Below are positions 59,033-64,000 of a DNA stretch of 64,000 nt, in pieces. Position 1 is the first letter of the stretch, and each line of letters starts with the position of its first letter. The DNA comes from Istiophorus platypterus (taxonomy: Eukaryota; Chordata; Actinopteri; Istiophoriformes; Istiophoridae), in assembly GCA_016859345.1 (NCBI GenBank), contig CM029126.1, positions 5,961,027 through 6,025,026 on the forward strand. The letters are read 5' to 3'. Under the pieces are notes generated by a model. That model was not told the DNA's origin. It saw only the letters and a program-made list of their open reading frames with translations, and did no database searches. The position numbers were made by a program, and so were the translations under genes.

Positions 59033-62000
59033 CCAATCCATCAAAGTTTGACGGTCAGCCACAGAGGGCCACAGTGGCAACCCTCTTTCACTGTTCACAG
59101 AGAAACTAATGCCAGGTGATGCTGGCCCAAAAACTAATGCACTACGACCACTATTAGACCGGTATGAAACACCTCTACTGTGCTGGAAAAATTGGAAACG
59201 CTACCAAAGACAAACTGTCAGACTGTATTGGCCTCTTTGGAAAAGGTTGCGAGTTTCACCAGCGAAGCTCCACTTCAGTCCCCATCCTTTGCATGCAGCA
59301 GAAAATGTGCCATTGTAGTGTTTTTGTCAAGTTTTTTTTTTTTCTTCTTATCACTATCAACTCTTAGGCAAACCAAGAACTTCAAGGTAATTCTTATGAG
59401 GTGTGAAACAGACTTTTATCACTAATAGGTGACTGAGAATACAGAATCCGACTTTTACGCTGGGACTGAAATGGTCTCCTTGCCTGGCTCCAAACTCATG
59501 TCAACTTTACAGCTTCCAAAGAGACTCCAACTATGAAAATCTACAGAGGAGAAAGGGCCCAAGTGCGCAGACGTTAAGGGATAACGCAGGACCTGCGCCA
59601 TTTCTCCTGTCTAAGTGACCATACAACATACATGCAACCTAGTACGGTAATGAATCTGTTGTGTGTATATGTGTGCATCTAGTTACATAGATCTACTACG
59701 CAGTGCGCTCCTGTCCACTCCTAGATGCCTCCGCTCGATCCGCGCGCTCCACCTAATTAACACATCAGGAAAAAGTCTCTTTGTTAAGACTTTCCTTAAG
59801 CTGATTATGCTCTGCTGCTATCGATCACAAACTGAGTAGTAGACGTAGAAAATGTATGAATGAAAGTGTGTACAAGTGGTGTGTGGCCCTTGCTGGCAGA
59901 GGGTCACAGCTGCCTCATTCATTCCAAGCGTTGCAGTCGTAACATGTTTTATACGTTCTTGATAAGTAAAAGCGAGTTTAGATTACAGAGGAAATGAGTA
60001 ATGTGTTTCAGTCAGTAACATGGGGTTAGTTGAAGGGGAGAAAGGGGTTACAGCAAGCAGCACTGCACAAAGAAATGCTGATGCAGGAAAAATATATAAT
60101 TGAGGCACAAAATTGATGCTCTGTGACTAAAATATCTCCAAATTCTAAAAAATATTATATTATTTTCTGTAATTATTCCATTGTGAATGCACTGATGTTG
60201 AAGTAGTGCATGTCTGAAGTTAAAATTTAAGCTATGGGTGACTCTCATTCCATTTACTTCAGTTACAGTAAAGCACATGGAAAGGACGAGCATCCATAAC
60301 TTTCATAAATAAAACTTCTAAACTTCTTTTCTCATTTTACTTATTAGTAGAAACTGACTTCCCTGTGTTTAGAAATATATTAACTTCTTGTAATTTTAAT
60401 TAAAAAACAAAATGTCTTGAGGTTACTCATAAATATGTTGCTTCATTTTTTTTTTAACTTTTCATAAATAACATCCAGATACTGACTTTTTTTTTTCCTC
60501 TGCTTTCTATGAAATAATAACCCATGTTAGCAAAATAGATTTGAGAAACTGTAATATGTTTTTTTTTTATTCTTTTTAAGTTACTTTCTATAAATGTATG
60601 TGGAAGAACTCAAATATAGTCTACGTTGAAAACCTGTCGCAAATTCTTTCCAAAAAACAAACAAAAACTTAAAGCTCACTTGTAAATTGACAAAACAATA
60701 AGCATAAGGAGTGCATTAAGTTGAGTGGTCTTTTTTTTTTTTCTTTTTTTTTTTACATTCAAATGCATTACTTGCTCAATGTGTGATTTCAACAGGTTGG
60801 TACAATTGCTTAAGTGCATCCATTGAAAATAAGGATTTCCTATCACTCCTTAAAAAGGGATTCTACATAAATGCATAAAGACCTTTTCATATCAAGAGAA
60901 GAAAAACATCAACAGTTTCTACCATTACTATAATAGTAAGCTTAATACAATATTGTAAATAATACTAACAAGAACTTAATGAATCAAATGTCACTGTGAG
61001 TCACCCCACCCCTTTGTTGCTCCACTGAATTAAAGACTATTTCATATTGGGTGAGTTGGACAAATGAAACTTACACCTTATCATATTCTTAAGAATTATA
61101 ATTAAACTTTATGTATCAATTAGTTAAACTACACGGTAAATATATGATTTTAAACCGATGTTAACTTTAAGGTCTTAAAGCTTTTTTTATACACTTCAGG
61201 TATCAGGCTGATGAATTCTTAATGTGATCTTAACTTTTTTTTCTGATAAATCTTACCTACCGTACTATATTTTCCTAACATGCAGTTAAACTCAGGGATA
61301 CAGTTAATGGCGCTCTAAACGATATTAAAACCACTGTTGTTTTGATCACTGTTTCACCGCCACCTCGTTGACGTCTAAGGTAATCCCTTACTGTTTAGTC
61401 TGAGGGTCTTAGATATGAGGAATTCAGCCTGAATTTTTCACTGGTGTGTCAACACGATTCCTTCTCAGTCTATGCTTTTTATTTTTTTTTTAATAATTTG
61501 TTGGGCTGTCGCCTTTTTATCTCATCTTTTCAAGTTCGGTCAAGTTCTTCAAAAAGATTAAGACATTCCCTGGACTCTGTGTGTGTATGTGCGTGTGTGT
61601 GTGTGCGTGCGTGCGTGCGTGCATACCCCCCCCCCAAAACAATCTAACCAGGACAATAGAAAACTACTCAAAGGGCTGTGTAAGTGCCAGGATGTGCTCT
61701 AAGCTGGTCTCTTTGGGAGAAGTAAGTCTGTTACCGGCGCCTCTGTAGTATTAAACTAATCTTACAACACTGAAACACGATATGCCTTCATTTCACAGAT
61801 ATCGACTGAGTGGCCTCTAAGACTTTTGGGTAAACAGAGTAATGCTAGCTATGAGATTATTTCTTAATTCAATAAACTCTAAACCAAAATGATTTTGATT
61901 TCTGCTAAAATAAGTTCATTCAAGCGATAAGTTAGTTCATGTCCTCTCCTTGCGATTTGTTCTTTGGCTAAGTCTGACCTTTTTTTTTTTTTTTTCCCTT

Positions 62001-64000
62001 CCAGAAACAATGCAGATGAAAAGTAGGTGCAACACAAGTATCAAATAGAGCCATGAAATCAGAAACTTATTCCCACTATGTAAACAGAATCATCTTAAGA
62101 TATGCTATAAGTAACTTCTCTGCACCCTGTATGTAATTTACCAAAAAAAAAGCAATGAGCGCAAAGAACCAAAGCTCTTCACATGGTCAACATGACTTCG
62201 GTAAAAGTGACTGGTACAGTACATCATATCATGTTGCCCTGCCCCCTACCTCTCACTGCTGAGTTTACGTTTTTGAACCAAAGCCTTCAAGACATCAGTC
62301 TGTCATAAGTAAAGTCACCGGCTCCTGCTGTGTTTTTTTTTTTTTTTTAAACAAACAGGACAAAACCTCAGTGCTCATGCTCTGGTCTTGTTTGTTTGTT
62401 TGCTTGTCTGCTTGCTTACACTTGAGCAATCACTTCTACAGCGCAATGACACTTCCTCTAAGTCACAGAAATTGCAGTCTCATCATTTCAGTGCTATCCA
62501 GGAGAAGGATTCCTTAAGTTTTGTCTTGACCCACTTTACAATCTGATTGATATTCAATGTTTAAAAAAAAAAAAAAAATTAAAAAAAAATTAGGCATTGA
62601 ATGACTAAGACCCTGATGAACGCAACAGGAATGGTTACTTGCTCTGAAACTGTTACTAATTAATTATATGAGTTACTACACTGGCATGAATCCATAATGA
62701 ATTTTAACCAGAAGTGAGACAGAAATGCAGCATTATCCTAAAAATCAAGGTCAGTTTCTGAATAGAATATTATCTAAAGAACTGACTAAGCAAGCTCCTC
62801 TGTTTATTGTCCCAGTATAGTCCTATTATTGCTTTCATCCTAATATACATAGAAACTGACTTCTTCAGTAGGGGTTAGGTTATTACACATACTATTCATT
62901 CGAGTTTTTATTTGAGATTGGATTTATACATCAGCGGCTTCATAGAGGATATTCATTATTACAGTTTATAGTAGTGTCTGGTTAATTTCTTGTTTTATAT
63001 ATTTGGATGAAATACTAAGTTAAGCAATTTAAATAATATTTCTTAAATGTATGGATCTATCTAATATACTATTATCGTCAAAAAGGGTGATGGGGACACG
63101 ATATATAAAAGATTTACTCTCCCTAAAATCCAGAAACATTTGTGAATTCCATAGGCTAAAAACATTGACAATGAAATATTCAGTTTGTAAAAATAATCAA
63201 AACCTCACTTCAAGCGGGCCTCTGCCTGGATGTTCGTAACCGATACACATACTGTATTTACATAGATGCTCGGAGGGCTCTCCCATAAAGTACAATACTC
63301 ATTAACTTATACAGCGTCTAAACTGGGAGAATCTCCGATAAGCCCTCTCTTCATTGAACCAGTGCAAAACTCAACCAAGTCATCAGCATTGACCAAATGG
63401 ACGAGAGGTCTCCCCAATTACCACTAGTACTACCGTAGTATTAAGAACAACAAGAACCACCATAATACAAAAAAATGATAGGGAATCCTTATGTGCATGT
63501 CTTTCAAATTCCATGAAATATATTTCACCATCAGTGGTCGGTTTGGTATTAATCAAATGCGCATGTTTTGTAATAAGGTGCTTTACTCTATATGTTAAGT
63601 AAAGTGTTATCAGAGCCTAATTTCCTGAATCCCTCTAATCCCCACCCGAGAGTTTTTTGATTCACATTCTTTTCTCCAAAAATAAGTACTTTAAAAGGTT
63701 GTTTAGGGGGCGGAACTGTCAAAGGCCAAAGTTGCTACCTTGAATGCCAAAGTAATGACGATATTCTAGTAAAAAAATATTAAGGCAGAAATCAAAATGA
63801 CAAAAATACTAAGTTCAAAGAACAGTGTCGTACTGCCTTGAATTTCGGCGTTGAAATCTTCGGCCAAACCACTGTGCAATTTCTCCGTCCATAAAAATCG
63901 TAACTATTCTTCATTTCTAACATCTGATAGATTTCAGGGTACTTTTTACAAGTACAGTGCTCTCCCTGCAGTCCACGTGTTAAGTGAGTGGCCTGCTTTG
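58780..64000 (-). other. Possible long 3' UTR of a minus-strand gene (mex3a by synteny)
   Basis: More than 5 kb with no supported coding exon on either strand. A minus-strand AATAAA (58793-58798) marks a plausible transcript end facing the rab11al 3' end across about 300 bases. In mammals the gene after RAB25 is MEX3A on the opposite strand with a long 3' UTR, so this could be its fish counterpart with the coding region beyond 64000. This is inference from position; no MEX3 coding sequence is visible. The region holds long T runs (59002-59032, 61980-61996), an (AAT)n run at 58870 and a TG/CG repeat near 61580-61622. Confidence 0.35.

Overview
This is a teleost fish nuclear genome window, probably percomorph. 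Evidence: a rapunzel-type gene (a fish family), a rab11a-like gene ending in CCQSN, short introns with GT-AG borders, many (CA)n/(TA)n microsatellites, and dispersed repeats I recognise from percomorph genomes. No CRISPR, operon or phage-like structure is present. Exon models were assembled by hand from reading frame, splice sites and family recall; nothing was aligned or searched.

Layout. 0.17-1.34 kb: an intron-free rapunzel-like coding region (+). 1.3-10.9 kb: its 3' UTR, then gene-poor sequence with a worn inverted-repeat element, a 22-bp tandem repeat and a candidate RFX X-box. 10.9-18.6 kb: two tandem MS4A-like (CD20-type) four-pass membrane genes on the minus strand. Their upstream regions and 12-nt first coding exons are nearly identical, although their later exons have diverged. 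19.8-21.1 kb: a two-exon, signal-peptide-bearing PI-PLC X-domain gene (-) with substitutions at two catalytic positions. 22.5-29.7 kb: a ubiquilin gene (+, closest to UBQLN4) whose seven exons encode only about 379 residues, with the central region missing. 30.4-34.2 kb: lamtor2 (+, 125 residues). 35.8-44.2 kb: rab25 (+, 208 residues). 47.3-58.5 kb: rab11al/rab11a-like (+, 216 residues) behind a CpG-rich promoter. 58.8-64.0 kb: AT-rich non-coding sequence that may be the long 3' UTR of a minus-strand gene; mex3a is the synteny-based guess.

The right half matches the mammalian UBQLN4-LAMTOR2-RAB25 neighbourhood. Themes are ubiquitin shuttling (ubiquilin), lysosomal Ragulator/mTORC1 scaffolding (LAMTOR2) and recycling-endosome traffic (Rab25, Rab11). 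The genes are neighbours, not a co-regulated unit. The most notable anomalies are a perfect 134-bp copy of the ubiquilin 5' exon inside intron 1 of the second MS4A gene, the shortened ubiquilin, the near-identical MS4A promoters, and the altered catalytic residues of the PI-PLC-like protein.
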